Shown here: positions 31,389 through 43,400 of the stretch, piece by piece
Layout of the letters: the number at the start of each line of letters is the position of its first letter
Numbering within the stretch: position 1 is the first letter of the stretch
DNA from: Hyalella azteca
Lineage: Eukaryota > Arthropoda > Malacostraca > Amphipoda > Hyalellidae
Direction: 5' to 3'
Length of the DNA: 64,000 bases
NCBI RefSeq assembly: GCF_000764305.2
Contig: NW_025932753.1
Span: 62,001 to 126,000, forward strand
Translations under genes and position numbers: made by a program
The notes under the pieces: model-generated
Databases searched by the model: none
Seen by the model: only the letters and a program-made list of their open reading frames with translations
What the model was told of the DNA's origin: nothing

Positions 31389-34300
31389 CTACAAATCTTT
31401 TAATCAAAATTTAACACACTTCTACTTATCCTATCGATCTAAAAATTTGCACACTTGTGTAAAGTTGGAGACAATGCATGAATCAAATGACAAAATAAAT
31501 GATTATAGAAATTAAAAAAATTTCAACATTAAAAAAATTGAATAAATAATTTTGTCAGCTACAAATCTTATAACTGACATTTGACACACTTTTACCTGTC
31601 CAATTGATCTGAAATTTTGCACACTTGTGTGAAGTCGGAGGCAATGCATGAATCAATTGACAGAATAAATAATTAAAGAAAATTATATATTAAAAGAATT
31701 GAAAAATTCATTTTTTTAATATTCGAAAATAAAATGAGAAATTCATTGTACATCTGTAACATTGGAGACACTGGATTCTTTAGAAGTGTTGTCTTTAAAA
31801 AGTAATTTTTAAATGTATAGGTATTATTTTAATTTCATTTCAGGTGCATCTGTTGATAATATTTTCTACAATTTAAATGTACAATTCAGTTGTAAATATT
31901 CACGTGATTATCTCTATAAACAGGAGATGTCAGCAGTAGAGCAGGGTGGGAGGAAGCCTCAGGATGATGGTGAAGATGATAATGAAGGAGAAGCAGAAGA
32001 TTTCACCAGACATGAGAACAACCATCTTTCTGAAAATGAAACTGGAGAGAGTAATAAAGATTCCCTAGGTGCTCTCCTTTCTTGCTCAGGAAGCAAAGAG
32101 TCAACCCCTGCTGCATCCAGCAGCAAAGAAGGTGCAGGACAACAGAAATGCTATTGACAGTTATGTTTAAGTGTGCAAGATTTGTTTGTAACTTAAAATT
32201 AGCTTTAGTGCTTGATTTCTAAGAAAATGGTCAAGCTGGAACTTGGCTTGTATTTTTAGCTGCTTGCTTCTGATATGAAATGTGTTCTACTACTACTCGT
32301 GTGACTTGGTTTAGTATCAAAGTTCTTGAAAAAAAATTGTTGGCTGTAATAGTATCCATTTTTCTTGTTGGCAGATTCTATAAGATTCAGAATCAGGGCA
32401 AGTAGGTCTGACCATTTAATTAGGTAGTTTATTGCAGCATTCTGGTGGTTACTTTGGAAGTTTTCGATTTCTCACATGATTGTTTGAGGTCCTGACTGTT
32501 TATTTATTTATTATTATTGTTGTTGTTGTTGTTGCTGTTGTTTTCTAAGTACCGGAAATTGAACTGACCTTTCTTTATTTTTATTTTATTTAAAACATTG
32601 GAATATGATTTGATTCAGGCACTCCCGGCCCAAGTGACGATGCCAGTCAAGCAAGCGGTGCAAGCACCAAAAACAGCTCAAGAACTGGCCATCGAATTCC
32701 CTTCCTCTCTGGCAACCCTACTGTTGACATCACTCGCGGTATCCTCCACCTTTATAAACAAAAGTAAGTTGCAAACATTTATATACAGACTTGCCTGTCT
32801 TTCAATTAGTATTCCAAAAGAGTCTACTGAATACGAGCTACTGCTCACTAAATGCTGTTGCTAATATTTCTGAGTAACCTTAATTGGTGGTTTCTTGGTA
32901 GAATTAAGTTTTTGTACAATTATAATCATATGCTTGATCCTTGTACTTTTTATGGAAAAAACATCTTCCTTATTTTCAAGATTCTTTCCATGATGTACGT
33001 ATACCTATACAAAAAATGAGTTTTATTCGTGTAAATGGACTTTTTAGCACCAAGACGCCACCATCAGTTAGAAATACAGGTATCTTACTGTGTGATTCTT
33101 CTATCACTATTTTGATATATATTCTATCAATGTAAAAATACTTTTCCAGCACAAAGACGCCACTTTCAGCAGGAGAAGAGCGGCCGTCGCTGGTGTGCAT
33201 GCTGTCGGTGCCGTCCTCGCACACCATACACGACCTGCTGCAGTTCACTGCCCCCTGCTACTCCGGTGTGCTCAGCATGAGAGTCATCCGAGATTCATCC
33301 CCGAATCACTTCATGGTGCTCATCAACTTCCGCTCGCAGGTTAGTGACCGATAACTCTACAAATATTATTTTGGTCATCAATTTTTGATTGCAGATGTGT
33401 GATCAATAATAATTCCAATAATATATCAGTCATCAAATTTCACTCGCAAGTGAGTGACTAATATTATTAATATTTTCTCAGTCAAATCTTGCTTGCATCT
33501 ACGTGAGTCTTACCAAAAATCTCTGTAAAATCTTGCCATCTCAATTATAGGGAAACGTTGCGGGAGTGGATTAAGCAAGGAGTTGAAAATCATAACATAT
33601 ATTTCTATTTTTTTGAAATATGGAACATTTGAAAACGGAAGAATTAATCTACATGATTTACGATCATTTTGGACTACACAGGTCGCGGCCTGTACACTAC
33701 CGCAAAATGGGGTAGCTTTGACCACTTTTTTTTTCAAAACTATGCCATTTTTTTACTAGATAAGTTAAACTTAAATTGAAACATGCAAAATACAGGTCTA
33801 TACTCTAGCTTTACTCACCATAAATTGCTGGCTCCTGCCTTTCATAGTTTTGATGTAATTTCAAAAAAAGTGATGGTCTTTGTTACCCCAGCTCTTGGGG
33901 TTTCTTTGACCGGGTGGTAAAATCAATATTATTTTTTGGTAAAATAACTCCAAATAACTCCAGGTTGTGGTGCATTGTAGTAGAACTCTTCTAGTTACAT
34001 ATACAAAAGACAAATTTTAGGAAAGTGTCATAGTTTGCAAATGGGGGGCGCCGCCCCTCAATGGGCGAAATGTGACCACCTAATGGCAGCCGTGACGGGG
34101 TAACATTGACCGGTTTGGAAATTAAATATATAAGACTGTAGAGTCTGAAACATAAATAAAAAAACATTAATAGGTGTATCAAACATAAAATATGTTATAT
34201 AGGTACCTATGGTAATTTTAACTTAATTTCCAAGCCGGTCAATGTTACCCCGTCACGGCTGCCATTAGGTGGTCAAAGTTCCCCCATTGGGGGGCGGCGC

Positions 34301-37300
34301 CCCCCATTTGCAAACTATGACACTTTCCTAAAATTTGTCTTTTGCATATGCAACTAGAAGAATTCTACTACAATGCATCAAAACCTGGAGTTATTTTACC
34401 AGAAAATAAAAAAATTGGAGGGGGTGCTCCGACAGGCTTTAAATAATAGCTCTTTTTCGTGGGTCACATTATTAATTTTTTAACCTATTAGATATGCAAA
34501 CTTTTTAAATCTTTCTATTGTGCTACGTAGCCCCAGTATTAGGCCTTCGATGGCCATTGACAAAATTCTTCCATGTCAAATCGTTTTTGAGTTTTTGGGG
34601 TTTTTGTTAAAAAAATGAAAAGTGGTCAAAGTTACCCCGCCGGTCAAAGTAACCCCATTTTACAGTATAGTTTAAAACATAATGAATAAATTTTCTTTGA
34701 CGGCTGCTGGTCCGATTGATGAAACACTGTAATTCAATTTTATATGTTCTTTCTTTAGCAGTTTCTATCTCACTTTTTTGGATAACTACATTCAATATGT
34801 GAAAAGTGTCATTCAATAATCCTAGGTAGCATGGTATTACTTTTCATACCTATTTTATCCTGTATACCAGACAGAAGCTGACGAATTCTACACGAACTTT
34901 AACGAGAAGCCATACAACAGCCTCGAGCCTGACAACCTCTGCCGCCTCGCGTACGTGTCTCGAGTTGAGACCACCACTGAGAGCAAGGATGGCGGCCTCC
35001 CCATACCAGGCGAGTGCGGAAATTTCTTCACAGGAACAGCGCCAATTAAATGTTCATCCTCGATGAACATTACCGTATTTCACTTGATTCGATGTCTGTT
35101 TTGTGTAACATCACAAGGCCCAAGGTAAAATTTAAACATAATGGATAAAAGTTGTTATATGTCTATGAAATTAATAAATGCTACTCGTCTTCACTCGATA
35201 TCATTAATGTGAATCATCTTAGGCCTACAATAATTCTATTGATGTTGAGTATGAACATATATGAGGCCTAGCACTAAATATATCCTTTGAGTGATGCTAA
35301 TGATGCATTTTAGGACCACTTACGAATAACTAATTTATGCGCAGAAGAATCAGTATCATTTTTATGCATTCAATGAGTATTCTTTTTTAAATCCTACCCT
35401 GTGCTGTTAAATCCTCCTCTGATGTTTCGTGATCCTCACAATCCATGTCAGGATAGTTATGCGATCATTAAAAGTTTTCAAATCTAATGTTTCTCTTATC
35501 ACAAAAAAAAAAACCTGAAAAAGAAATCAATTCATATTGAATTATTTGAACAAATTTTGGCTGGCAGACTTAGTCGCCCGCACTGAGACGAACGATTTCA
35601 GTGTTTCTTGTTGTACAATAGCTTTTAGATGTTGTGCAATAGCTTTTAGATGATCATGTTGTGCAATAGCTTTTAGATGTTGTGCAATAGCTTTTAGATG
35701 TTGTGCAATAGCTTTTAGATGTTGTGCAATAGCTTTTAGATGTTTTACAATAGCTTTTATATGTTGTACAATTGCCCTTAGATGTTGTAAAATAGCTTTT
35801 CGATGTTGTACAATAGCTTTTAGATGTTGTACAGTAGCTTTTTTTTTAGAACAGCGGCAGGTAACGCGCCTTTATATCGCGCAGGACACACGGAGCTGCC
35901 GACCTGCCCTGTGTGTCTGGAGCGCATGGATGAGAGCGTCGACGGCGTCCTTACGATTCTCTGCAACCACTCGTTCCATGGCGAGTGCCTGGCCAAGTGG
36001 GGTGACAGCAGGTCAGTTCTGGCTTCTGTCCTATTAGGCATATACAGTAAATAATTGGTATAAATAGCAAGGAGTGTGCCAAGGATGTAGTGTCAGAAGC
36101 CGTACTATCAAAAATAGTCACGAGTTTTAACTCTGCTGGCCAATAACTGACGGTTTAGCAAGCTCAACTTGCCAATCATAGAAAAGAAATCAGCGTATAT
36201 GTGTACTTAAGGCGCTTCTTGCACTTTGGGCGCTATGTATACATGAGCAAGTTATGATAGTCCGGCTCCATATCATCTGATAGTCCAGGCTGACCATATA
36301 CTTGACAACGGATTAAGGGTACGACGGAACGGTCGTGCCGAGTATACACCGTTTTTCTTGGTCTTTCTTTTATTTTTGATAAATCCAATTGTTTGAAAAA
36401 TATTACCAACATTTTGTTCGACTACATTCGTGAAATATTTGATAATCTATTAGTTGTAAGCCTTTTCAACAATATAAATTATTAATACAAATTAAAATTT
36501 AAAATTTTTTTACTTTGAATGAACTAAGATAATGAAATATCGTGCAAATTCCAAGTTGATATGCCTTTAACAAATTATTACCTATAGAACTTTATCGCAG
36601 GCCTGCATATCTTTCAATTAGAGAAACTACCTGAAACCACTGCACAATTCTAGCAGTTTACCTAAATCTTGCTACTATCAGGATGTGTTATAAATATTTT
36701 GATCGAGTTGTGTAAATTCAAAGAGTATTTAATTTCTTGTGGTTTTGGCAGTTGTCCAGTGTGCCGCTACTGCCAGACGGTGGAGGCGGCAGAAGACCAG
36801 GTGTGCTCGCAGTGCGGTGCTCGAGAATCATTGTGGATCTGCCTCATATGTGGGCATGTGGGCTGCGGTCGTTATGTTGGTGGCCATGCTAACAGGTCAG
36901 ATTTAATTTTAAACCTTTTTATACAAGTTCAACTTCTACCATATTGAGAACTTTAACGTAGTGGTAACAATTGAGAAGGGTAATGTAGAACGATGAACAT
37001 TGGCATATAGTTGCGTGTTTTTCAGGATTCAATGTGGGTCTTACGTGGAATAACTTTAATATAATTCTGTTATTTAATATTATTAAAATTGATATTAATT
37101 TTTGATATTAGTTATTTTTCAATTTTTTTCTACGTGATTCAACACATGATTATTTATGACTATTGTGCAGACATTTCGTGGAAACGAATCACTTGTTCAG
37201 CATGCAGCTAGGCAACAACAGAGTGTGGGACTACGTCAGAGACAACTACGTGCACAGACTCCTGCAGAGCGAGGGTGATGGCAAGGTGCGCGAATTTTCT

Positions 37301-39958
37301 TCAACTATTTAAATTTCTTGTCCTAAGTTCAAGCTAAAGCCATTTTCTCAAATGTATTTTGTTAATGCTTTGACAAAAATAATCTGTACAGATAATCTTC
37401 TTAGAATCTTTCAATAAAGCCAATGTGATCACTGCTGCCATTTCTATACAAGTTGACGGATTGTAGTTTCTAGTTAGTATGGTGACAAAGAAATATCGTT
37501 ATGTGCAGATGGTGTCTTACGAACGTGTTGGTGATGGTGAAGGCGTGTGTGGTGGTGGCGACTTCGACAGCAACGGTGGAGGCGGCGGCAGTGATTGCAG
37601 TGCCAAAGATGATCTGCAGCTTGGGGGCGAGGAGAAATTGTCATCTATTCAGTTGGAGTACACGCACTTACTGTCATCTCAACTTGAAACGCAACGACAG
37701 TATTTTGAGGATAGAATGACTGAGCTCGCCAGCACTGCATCTCTCGAGGTCAGACATTATTTTCTTGTGTCTTTTGCCATTCATTATTGATGAGCCCCCC
37801 CCCGTGCCATCTCGTCCTTGTCGTGGGGGGGGGCTTGCGTGTCTCGATGAGACCCGAGGCTGTACGGCCTCAGATGCAATCATGGCCGGGTGGCTCGGGT
37901 GGAGAGTCCAGACTAACAGAGATGGCAAAACGCCCTTTTCGGAAACGGCCTGGCTCTCAAATGGACACGCGATGACCCTATGCACTTGCACCACCGCCTT
38001 TAGCGAGACTATAATCGCACCTTGCCATCACCTAGACTAAGCCTCACTAAACTTACGCTGGAGTTGATACATGAAGTCGGAGCGGACCCTCGCTCCATGA
38101 GCAGGGAATCTACCGCCCAGCCCCTGCGCCTAAAATGGATCAGGCTATAAGCCTTGGAGACGGAAGAGACCAAACATCTTTGACGTAGCTGAAGACCTCA
38201 CCTCCGGCGCGAAATAGATTCGCTATCTGAAGCGCTAGTAAATCTTTTACTACTACTACTACATTGATGAGCCCCAGTTGGTAGCTGTTCCAATAGTTTT
38301 AACACAGGCCACACAAACACCTTATTTAGTTAGTCTGAACACCTTATTTAATTCCCTTTGTTTTGTATTAGAATCCGATTCGTTAGCATTTTGTTACTAA
38401 GAGCTGCAAGGCGAGTAGCGAAAGAAATAATAAATTACCTTAATGGTATAATATAAAATCGAAAAATACTCATCCTAAAATCCGGTACTTAGGACGTCTC
38501 GTGCAATTTTTATTTGAAATTAGAAATAATGCTTGATGTTGCGTTGATAAATCCTACTCAATCGAAACGTATCGATTTGCTCCATTCAACAGGCAGACGA
38601 GATACGATCTGTAGCTCAACAGCTGCGAGATGAAATCTCAGACCTGCGTTTGCAGATCACGTCCCTTACCAAGGATAAGCAGCTTGTAGACAAGCGCCTC
38701 TCCGCACTCCAAGCTAAACATAATAAGGTACGTAGGCTGCAATCTGAAACTTAGAAGCGTGGGCATCAGAAACTTGAAAGCAAAGAAAGTCGCGTAAATA
38801 AGCCATATCTAATGAAAACGTTTTGGAGACCTTATCCATTATCAGTACAAATATATTTTGAGAATACGAGAACCATCAGAAGTGGTAGTCCAAATATACT
38901 CGTAAGAGATCAAATCGTAAGTAACGAGAAAACAACTGAACACAAAAACTTATTTTTACGAAGCGGAACATCTTTTTATATTACGTTGGCGTTTTCCAGT
39001 TGCTTAGGTTGTGTTACCGGTATCTTTCACATTTATTCCGATTTTCACTGCTGATTTTACCTCTATTCCCTATAACTTTTTCAAGATGGAAATGGTATCC
39101 AAAACGTTTAGAATAAATATATGCTGAATAGACGTTGCCGTTATTTTTTAAATTCCGGGTGTGAACTTTTAAGTTAAGCAGACTAATACTGGATCAGTCA
39201 CAGGGCATGTGAACTTCAATAAGAATGTGTCATAATATATCTCGTCTTTTATATTCTATTTATGAATGAAAAGCGCTACAGCCCATCTTTTTTTGTTATG
39301 TTGAAGAATGTATTAATAGCGGAGAATTGTTAAAAAGGTCTAGCATTTTTGATGGAAGGAAATGGAATCGAGTATTTCGAAAGCTACAATTGTAGTAAAA
39401 TGCTTACGAATTTGATATTGTGTTATTGTAATGGTATAATTCTCTATTGGTATTATATAACCTGCTCTCCAGATGCACTCGGAGCTGGAAACTGAACAGG
39501 AGCTCAATAAAAATTTACGGCAGAGCAAAATCGAAAGTATTGGCAAATTGGAAGAGATGCGCAAGCAGCTGCTGATGAAAGATGAGGTAATCAGTTCACT
39601 TGTAGCCCTATTTGCTTATGTTTTATTCTGAATTGAACTTTCTTTCAATAGATCGACTGATTGACGTAATGGAATCTTAAGAATGAGAAATTAATCTATA
39701 ATATTCAAAGCAAAAAATTTATTACATTCATGATCAATTTTGAAATTCAGCATGAAAACGCTAGTGATGTACTCGTTGCTCATCATTTATTTTGTACACG
39801 TCCAGACAATAGCGGAGCTGGAAGGTCAAGTTCGAGACCTGCTCGTGCATCTGGACGCCTCGACGTCAGTGGCAAATAACCCTGAGATGGCAGGAGCGAG
39901 CATCACGCTGCCGCCTCAGCAGCAAAATGCACGTGGCAGGGGCCGCAGAAAACGTTAA
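30079..39958 (+). CDS. BRAP: BRCA1-associated protein (BRAP2/IMP) RING E3 ligase, 13 coding exons
   Basis: Cytoplasmic E3 ligase; in animals it limits Ras-MAPK scaffolding and retains NLS proteins. Exons: 30079-30115 (tentative), 30808-30986, 31924-32131, 32619-32763, 33150-33339, 34871-35009, 35885-36011, 36752-36895, 37171-37285, 37509-37748, 38593-38727, 39473-39586, 39806-39958. Phases join to about 641 aa (human about 590). Seen: BRAP2 RRM-like domain ([19 protein letters not shown], then [20 protein letters not shown]). A RING follows ([33 protein letters not shown]). The UBP zinc finger has [20 protein letters not shown] and CGRYVGGH. Exon 10 has Gly-rich inserts, then a coiled coil and a basic tail (GRGRRKR). 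Exon 1 ([12 protein letters not shown]) resembles the family N-terminus and fits the phase, but it is short and unproven. Intron 6 uses a GC donor. Confidence 0.93.
31351..31700. repeat. (TGTC)n run followed by a duplicated about 170-bp unit, BRAP intron 2
   Basis: TGTC repeats at 31351-31388 lead into GCTACAAATCTTTTAATC. The same about 170-bp segment (including TTTGCACACTTGTGT and GCAATGCATGAATCAA) recurs from about 31558. Confidence 0.8.
33048..33079 (+). pseudogene. Duplicated pseudo-exon of BRAP exon 5 start
   Basis: TTTTTAG followed by CACCAAGACGCCACCATCAG mimics the genuine exon 5 boundary 100 bp downstream (TTTTCCAG, then CACAAAGACGCCACTTTCAG). A GT donor follows at 33080. Inclusion (32 nt) would shift the frame, so it is judged non-functional. 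Confidence 0.5.
33316..33463. repeat. Tandem copies of the BRAP exon 5 donor region
   Basis: The exon end CTCATCAACTTCCGCTCGCA, with its donor GTTAGTGACC, is followed in the intron by two degenerate copies near 33374 and 33429 (GTCATCAATTTTTGATTGCA and GTCATCAAATTTCACTCGCA). The period is about 57 bp. Confidence 0.6.
33693..34668. mobile_element. Foldback/TIR DNA element about 975 bp, BRAP intron 5
   Basis: Outer inverted ends: CAAAATGGGGTAGCTTTGAC at the left, and the complement of GTCAAAGTAACCCCATTTTA at the right. Inside, about 33930-34125 is an imperfect inverted repeat of about 34222-34412 (shared GGTAAAATAACTCC, ATAGTTTGCAAATGGGG, CGTGACGGGGTAACATTGAC). No transposase frame. Superfamily not assigned. 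Confidence 0.75.
35607..35850. repeat. 21-bp tandem array upstream of BRAP exon 7
   Basis: About eleven copies of GTTGTGCAATAGCTTTTAGAT, with CAATAGC invariant in most. The array runs into a TTTTTTTTAG tract, 35 bp before the exon 7 acceptor at 35884. Confidence 0.9.
37786..38275 (+). mobile_element. SINE-like retroelement with 13-bp target duplication, BRAP intron 10
   Basis: The direct repeat ATTGATGAGCCCC flanks the insert (37786-37798 and 38263-38275). The insert, about 464 bp, has a GC-rich, non-coding body with CGATGAGACCCGAGGCTGTA and ends in a (TAC)n tail. A tail plus a 13-bp duplication indicates target-primed reverse transcription. It lies only about 37 bp after the exon 10 donor. 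Confidence 0.85.
38770..39156. mobile_element. Palindromic repeat-family copy with long centre, BRAP intron 11
   Basis: The left arm AACTTGAAAGCAAAGAAAGT through CATATCTAATGAAAACGTTT and the right arm GATGGAAATGG through CCGTTATTTTTTAAATTCC are diverged inverted repeats. They match the family at 24494-24722 and flank about 220 bp of unrelated DNA. Confidence 0.5.
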
Positions 39959-40264
39959 ACAAATTGTCTTCACGCTGGCAAGAAATATTTTGATGAGGAA
40001 AGGAATGATATATTTTACTTTGGTTAATCAGTTCCTGACAACTTAACCTGTTCCAAGGAAATATAAATTTTTTAAAGCTCATTTGTACAAGAAATACGCT
40101 GACGAGTAATTCAAGATGGCTTACTTATTCAACTAATGTGAGTTTGGCTCAGATCTCAAATAATTTAATGGATACTAATGTAGATATCCAAGTCATTAGG
40201 AGGAGAACTTTTTATAGTGATAATTAGAATTTTTACTTAATGACTGTGATATCAATGTGTAATG

Positions 40265-40270
40265 AATAAA
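40265..40270 (+). promoter_or_regulatory. BRAP polyadenylation signal
   Basis: AATAAA 307 nt after the BRAP stop and about 200 nt from the convergent HEATR1 stop codon. Confidence 0.5.
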
Positions 40271-40472
40271 CTCTACGCCTTAATTTGTTCGCAATGATTT
40301 TCGGTCTGGCACATGAAGTAATGTTGATTACTTAAAGGTTAAATGATGAGTTAATGAGCAATATTTCATATAAAGTCAACATGTATTTCGGATTGATTTT
40401 ACATGCAACAGAAAAATGGCGACATTCGAATCAATGAAACGTTTCATTCACTCTTTCTCACTTCGAAGAGGT

Positions 40473-43400
40473 TTAGACTTCGAGCTGTTCTCTGACAGCG
40501 TCTCCCATAATATCTTCCATGAAGGCAAGAAGTTTGCGCGCTGCTTCTTCCACCGGTGCGTGGTGACTTTCGAGCGCCTCTGTGACGTACGGTAGTGTGT
40601 CGGTGAGCATCGGCTGTAACCACATTTCGCGGAACTCTTCTACCAAACTCTGCACCAATGCTAGCACACCGGCGTTCACCTGGAACCCGACCATTTGAAT
40701 AAGTATGACAGCGATAAACATTTCCATTCTGCCCTTTCACTTCTTGCGTGTTTTAATGATACAGATATTATTTTTATTTCGTCAAAAAATGGAATGGAAA
40801 GTTTTATTCCTCAACGTTATGACAATTCCTTCATTCTCCTAAAATTTTTTGACTGGAGTTCAAAATATAGTCGAATTAGAAATAAAAATACGATCTCACC
40901 TCTGGATGTAGATCCTCTCTAAGCAGCAATAGCATTTTCTTGCTAAGGTCAGACCACAAGGCGTCATTGCGCGCTGCCCCGCAAAAGCTCAGAAGACATG
41001 AGCGCAGTTGGTTCTGAATTCGTTCCTTGTATGCCTCCAATCCGCCTATTGTGTTCTTCATCTGGAAATGTTAGTGCAAGAGTAAAGTGACCAGTTTTCG
41101 CTAGAGGTAGACAGGTTACAGGCAAAAAAAAAAAAACTCCCAGACATTTCAGAAATGAGCGATTTGGCAGTGGCCAAATAGTGGCCACTATTTGGCCACA
41201 CTATTTGATAGTGGCCACTATCAAACAAAATTGCTAGTATGCATTAACACTTGCCTGCAGAACGATTGGATCCATAAGTAATTTGAAGCGCGTGTCGGTC
41301 GTGAAGCCGGCAGTGTCATGCCTGAAGATTTCGGTCAAGCTTGCGAGCACGTACGCCAACAGTTCACTTGCGCCAGCCTCGTCTCTGGATGCTGACTGCG
41401 TGCCATACAAACATAATTTTAACAATAGTAAGTACTGCTACCATCCTACACTAAATATAGGTAAATTATTCCACTGTAAAATGGCACTGTTCAAGTATTA
41501 TACGAATCATTCTAATTGAGTAGTACGTTTCAATAATGATAAAGAGGTACAAATCTAGTTTGCCATACAGTAATTGTTTGAACAATGAAAATGTAAAAAA
41601 TGTATAAAAACCTTTACCTTATTCTCCAGAACTGTTAACGCAAGGCTTTCAACTGCGTGATCAAATATTTGATCGGCCAGCCTTGCTTTGATGAAAAGCA
41701 CCTGCAGAGTGCTACCCAAATGCTGCACCAATCTGTGAAAAGCAGATAGCAAAATCTACTCACTGTAATAATTAAATATGCAATAAATGTTACATAAATA
41801 ATTATTAAAATAAATATGCCAGGGTGTATCATGTATTCAATATTTAACAAATTCTACCTAGGATAATCTATCATAGTTTCACTTGAACGAAATGCGACGG
41901 TTTTCAACGAAAATTATATCATGCTCGATTCGCTCATTTTTGTCGAGTATAAACAGGTGAATTAGTAAAGGACCAGCTACTGCAGCCTTCCGACATGATT
42001 TCAGCAAGGTTGGCTCCCTTAACATCTTAATGGGAAATATCGAGCAATAGGTATTTTCCGGACGCTCAGTCTCAATGCGTGCCTTCACAATAATATTAGC
42101 AAATCAATATAAATCTGACCTGTAAAGAGAAATGCGACAGCGCATCGTGTTTTGCTCATCTGCCCACGCGACAAATCTATTCAGGAGTGATAAGTTTGAA
42201 GCTTCATCTTGCCCCATGACGACTTGTGTGATAGCGTTTATAGCAGCGTCTTCAATGGCTGCCACGTCATTCGCATCCTGATCAATAAAATGGAGTTGAG
42301 TGGTAAGATGTTTCTTGTTGGAAGCCCACGTTAAGTATACTTCAGTTAACTTTAAATTAAGAAAATGTTTTATTCGTGAAACCAGGATTCAAATTTTTTA
42401 ACTCTAACACAAAATATATCAGCACCATGTTATGTAAATATCACGACTAAAAATGCACTGAAGATACTCAACAACAATATAAGTTGACATTTAATAATAT
42501 AATACTGTAGAAGCAGCAGAGATTCTACGATTTTCTTTCATCAATAAACAGATTCCTATAAAATTACATGAAGATCTTTAAGATTTTGTCGGCTGCCCAG
42601 AGCGCGCTCGAGCAGAGCCAGCAGTTGTGACTGATGAGTCCTCAGCGCTGACTGGTCGAAGCGCTTGACCAAATCCTTCACGAGCTCCAGCACGCCTATC
42701 ACGCTGCACACTTCATGGCTGGGCCCACTACTCAATTCGTCGTATGCCTGAATAAAAGGATCTCGTTTATATATTTTTAGACAAAGAAAAAAATAGAAGT
42801 AAAATTTATATGCCAGAAATTGCCCAACATCTGTCACACTCGTGATGCAACAACAGCATGGTATCGAATGCCCAGTGAATATGCTACAAAATAAATGATT
42901 TTGAAAACGTGTAGTTTCATGAATAAGAAATTGTCAAATTATCGTAATTCACAGTCTTTTTGTATTAATCTTCAACATTATTCTCGTCACGTTCAGCTTT
43001 CTTTTCTCACAACTTACATTCAAGAGGTTAGGCAAGAGTACTTGGGGCTCAATCTTATTCTTGACGACCGTAGCGAGGGCGGAAAGCTTGGCGTGAATTT
43101 TCAGGTCTTTAGTCGACTCCTTTGCAGATAAAAGCCACGAAAGTCTGCATAGACGCACCAGCAGCTCTTGCAGATAGCGAGTTAAGAACTTTGGTGTATT
43201 CTCTATCACCTGCACATAAGGCTTAACTATACTGAAAAGTAACAACCCATTTATTGTAGATCTGATAACAATATGTTAAAAAATGTTAATTCAAACAGCT
43301 ATGGGCTGCATTGCAACACGAATATTTTAATTCATCTTAAAATGATGGAATACTCGTGTATTGCAGAAACAAGCCCGAAAAAGTAGCAATAAGAGTTATA

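Noticed and set aside
31844..31923. Upstream acceptor for BRAP exon 3 at 31843
   Set aside because: It keeps an open frame but needs phase 1, whereas exon 2 ends in phase 0; the acceptor at 31923 fits.
33991..34182. Minus-strand frame inside the BRAP intron 5 foldback element
   Set aside because: It arises from the inverted-repeat sequence; no transposase motif.
35010..35124. Extension of BRAP exon 6 to a GT donor at 35125
   Set aside because: The reading frame stays open for 38 more codons, but it ends in phase 2 and would misframe the RING exon; the GC donor at 35010 fits.
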